Assembly (NCBI GenBank): GCA_030612385.1
Contig: JAUWNZ010000090.1
Span: 1-5,755, forward strand
Direction of reading: 5' to 3'
Origin: Pseudomonadota bacterium
GTDB taxonomy: Bacteria; Desulfobacterota; Syntrophia; Syntrophales; JADFWA01
DNA length: 5,755 bases
In this document: piece by piece, positions 4,645 through 5,755 of the stretch
Layout of the letters: every line of letters begins with the position of its first letter
Position numbering within the stretch: position 1 is the stretch's first letter
Translations under genes and position numbers: made by a program
Notes under the pieces: model-generated
What the model saw: only the letters and a program-made list of their open reading frames with translations
Told to the model about the DNA's origin: nothing
Database searches by the model: none

Positions 4645-5619
4645 ATCAAGAAGAACATCTCCCGAAGATATTCTGTGAAACCTTCCCTGATCGTCCTTCA
4701 GGGTCAAGACTCCATCCATGCCGACATCCTGGACTTGCCCAAAATACATCTTGCCCATAACGTCAACCATAATCCGCTGTCCGATAATATCTGCAAGTTC
4801 CTTCCATCGGCGTATGACAGGTTCAAATCCGCTTTTTCTTAACATTTCGTAGTAGTTTTCACACCACTTCAGATATGCCTGAATAACATCAACTCTGGAA
4901 AAAGTTTCCCCCGTTTCAATAAAAAGTGAGGTGGCTTTCCCTTTTATATCTTCAGAAAAATGTTCCTCCCGCGTATTCACATTTATCCCGATACCGGCGA
5001 TGATATAGTCTACTTTTTCCATTCCGGTACTAACCTCACTAAGAATACCTGCCATCTTTTTCCCATTTACAAGAATATCGTTCGGCCACTTGATTCTGAC
5101 TTTTAATTGCGTAAGTGAAAGCAGGGCCTCTGCCGCTGCAACCGCTACCATCAGGGTTATCCTGGGAGCCTCTCCCGGTGGTATGGCGGGTCTCAAGATA
5201 AGCGAAGTGTAGATTCCCTCGCCCTCCGGTGAAAACCAGATTCTATTTCTCCTCCCTTTGCCACGGGTCTGCTTCTCGGCAATAACCAGGGTTCCTTCAG
5301 GGGCGCCGCCTGCCGCTAAATCTTTTGCCCTTATATTGGTTGAATCAGTTTCCCTGAAATGAAATATATCTTTTTTACCAAAAACTCCGGTATCCAAACC
5401 TTCCCTGATTTCATCAGGCAGCAACAGGTCTGTAACCTTGCTGAGGAGATATCCTTTTCGGGGGGACGACTCTATGATGTAACCCTCCTCCTTCAGTTTG
5501 CGGATATGTTTCCATACAGCAGCCCGGCTGACTGCAAGTTTATTGCTCAGCATCTCGCCGGAGAGCCATTTCCCCTGTTCTTCTTTCAGGTACAATAATA
5601 AATTTTCCTTTGTTGTCAC
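4636..5619 (-). CDS. birA: Bifunctional biotin-protein ligase / biotin operon repressor BirA
   Basis: BirA activates biotin with ATP to biotinyl-5'-AMP and transfers it to the lysine of biotin carboxyl carrier domains, in the cytoplasm. With the GTG start at 5619 it has 327 aa, close to E. coli BirA (321). Residues 3-60 are a winged helix-turn-helix (LSGEMLSNKLAVSRAAVWKH), typical of the repressor form. The catalytic domain holds DSTN (92-95), the biotinyl-AMP loop RGKGRRNR (119-126), KWPND (177-181), a GK-KMAGIL strand and GIGIN (209-213). The last 50 residues form the SH3-like C-terminal domain (GVLTLKDDQGRFHRI, SGDV). The loop reads GKGRRNR where E. coli has GRGRRGR, within normal variation. 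The frame extends to TTG 5655, but those 12 codons lie in a dispersed repeat. No biotin gene or BirA operator is seen in the window. Confidence 0.95.
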   Translation of the reverse strand: MTTKENLLLYLKEEQGKWLSGEMLSNKLAVSRAAVWKHIRKLKEEGYIIESSPRKGYLLSKVTDLLLPDEIREGLDTGVFGKKDIFHFRETDSTNIRAKDLAAGGAPEGTLVIAEKQTRGKGRRNRIWFSPEGEGIYTSLILRPAIPPGEAPRITLMVAVAAAEALLSLTQLKVRIKWPNDILVNGKKMAGILSEVSTGMEKVDYIIAGIGINVNTREEHFSEDIKGKATSLFIETGETFSRVDVIQAYLKWCENYYEMLRKSGFEPVIRRWKELADIIGQRIMVDVMGKMYFGQVQDVGMDGVLTLKDDQGRFHRISSGDVLLDQS

Positions 5620-5638
5620 AACATAAACCCGTAATAGC

Positions 5639-5656
5639 TCAATAAATAGGGGCAAA
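5639..5656. repeat. Dispersed 18-bp repeat, copy 2, at the birA 5' end
   Basis: TCAATAAATAGGGGCAAA is identical to 218-235. It overlaps the first codons of the longest birA frame and the -10 of a candidate birA promoter. The other copy is in non-coding DNA, which supports a birA start downstream of it. Confidence 0.6.
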
Positions 5657-5670
5657 CTCCGGTATGTAAA
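5643..5670 (-). promoter_or_regulatory. Possible birA promoter
   Basis: On the minus strand TTTACA (5665-5670) is followed by 16 nt and TATTTA (5643-5648). The -35 is one base off consensus; the -10 is poor. Transcription would begin near 5635, leaving a leader of about 15 nt before GTG 5619. No dyad that could be a BirA operator overlaps it. Confidence 0.3.
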
Positions 5671-5701
5671 AGTGATTGTGAATCTTAGCCATTCACGACT
5701 T

Positions 5702-5722
5702 GAAATTGGAAATTAGAAATTT
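5702..5722. repeat. 7-bp tandem repeat, three units
   Basis: GAAATTG, GAAATTA and GAAATTT follow one another without gaps, upstream of birA. AT-rich runs of this kind are, from memory, common in intergenic DNA of Brocadiales. No function is inferred. Confidence 0.6.
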
Positions 5723-5755
5723 GGGAGAGATAAAACGAATTTACGAGTTGACAGG

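Noticed and set aside
4820..4830. GGTTCAAATCC, resembling a tRNA T-arm
   Set aside because: It lies inside birA coding sequence (GFEP on the minus strand) and no acceptor stem, D-arm or anticodon arm surrounds it.

Overview
The window looks like a bacterial chromosome segment of moderate GC in which gene content is low and repeated, non-autonomous DNA is high. No gene fixes the taxon. The dense short inverted repeats (ATTCCC...GGGAAT hairpins, TGTAGCGGA hairpin doublets, CACCGCA-type termini, the GTAACTACTCAGG motif) recall genomes of slow-growing environmental bacteria such as anammox Planctomycetota (Brocadiales). That placement is from memory and is low confidence.

Layout from left to right. 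Positions 1-480 hold no gene but two mobile-looking inverted-repeat elements and a 13-bp tandem repeat. A minus-strand open frame (482-1195) encodes an unrecognised protein, and its first 90 codons appear to be assembled from repeat fragments. A strong minus-strand terminator (1216-1253) separates it from a minus-strand gene for an SCP2-like (sterol carrier protein 2 fold) protein of 195 aa (1300-1887). A 1.1-kb non-coding stretch follows, carrying a 260-bp MITE-like element. A divergent, clearly homologous SCP2-like gene of 131 aa (3002-3397) comes next.

Downstream there is a near-consensus sigma-70 promoter (3694-3722), a roughly 250-nt leader with an embedded inverted-repeat segment, and a well-expressed-looking gene for a 59-aa helical acidic protein (3983-4162). 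A 298-bp element with terminal inverted repeats and a 12-bp flanking direct repeat (4303-4600) fills the gap before birA. The birA gene is on the minus strand (4636-5619) and encodes a bifunctional biotin-protein ligase/repressor.

The only gene with a firm function is birA (biotin attachment to carboxylases, possible biotin-regulon repression). The two SCP2-like genes are divergent paralogs and probably bind a lipid or other hydrophobic ligand; nothing in the window identifies the ligand. I found no defence system, CRISPR array, rRNA or tRNA. The most interesting material is the SCP2-like pair, the small-protein gene with its long leader, and the variety of small inverted-repeat elements.
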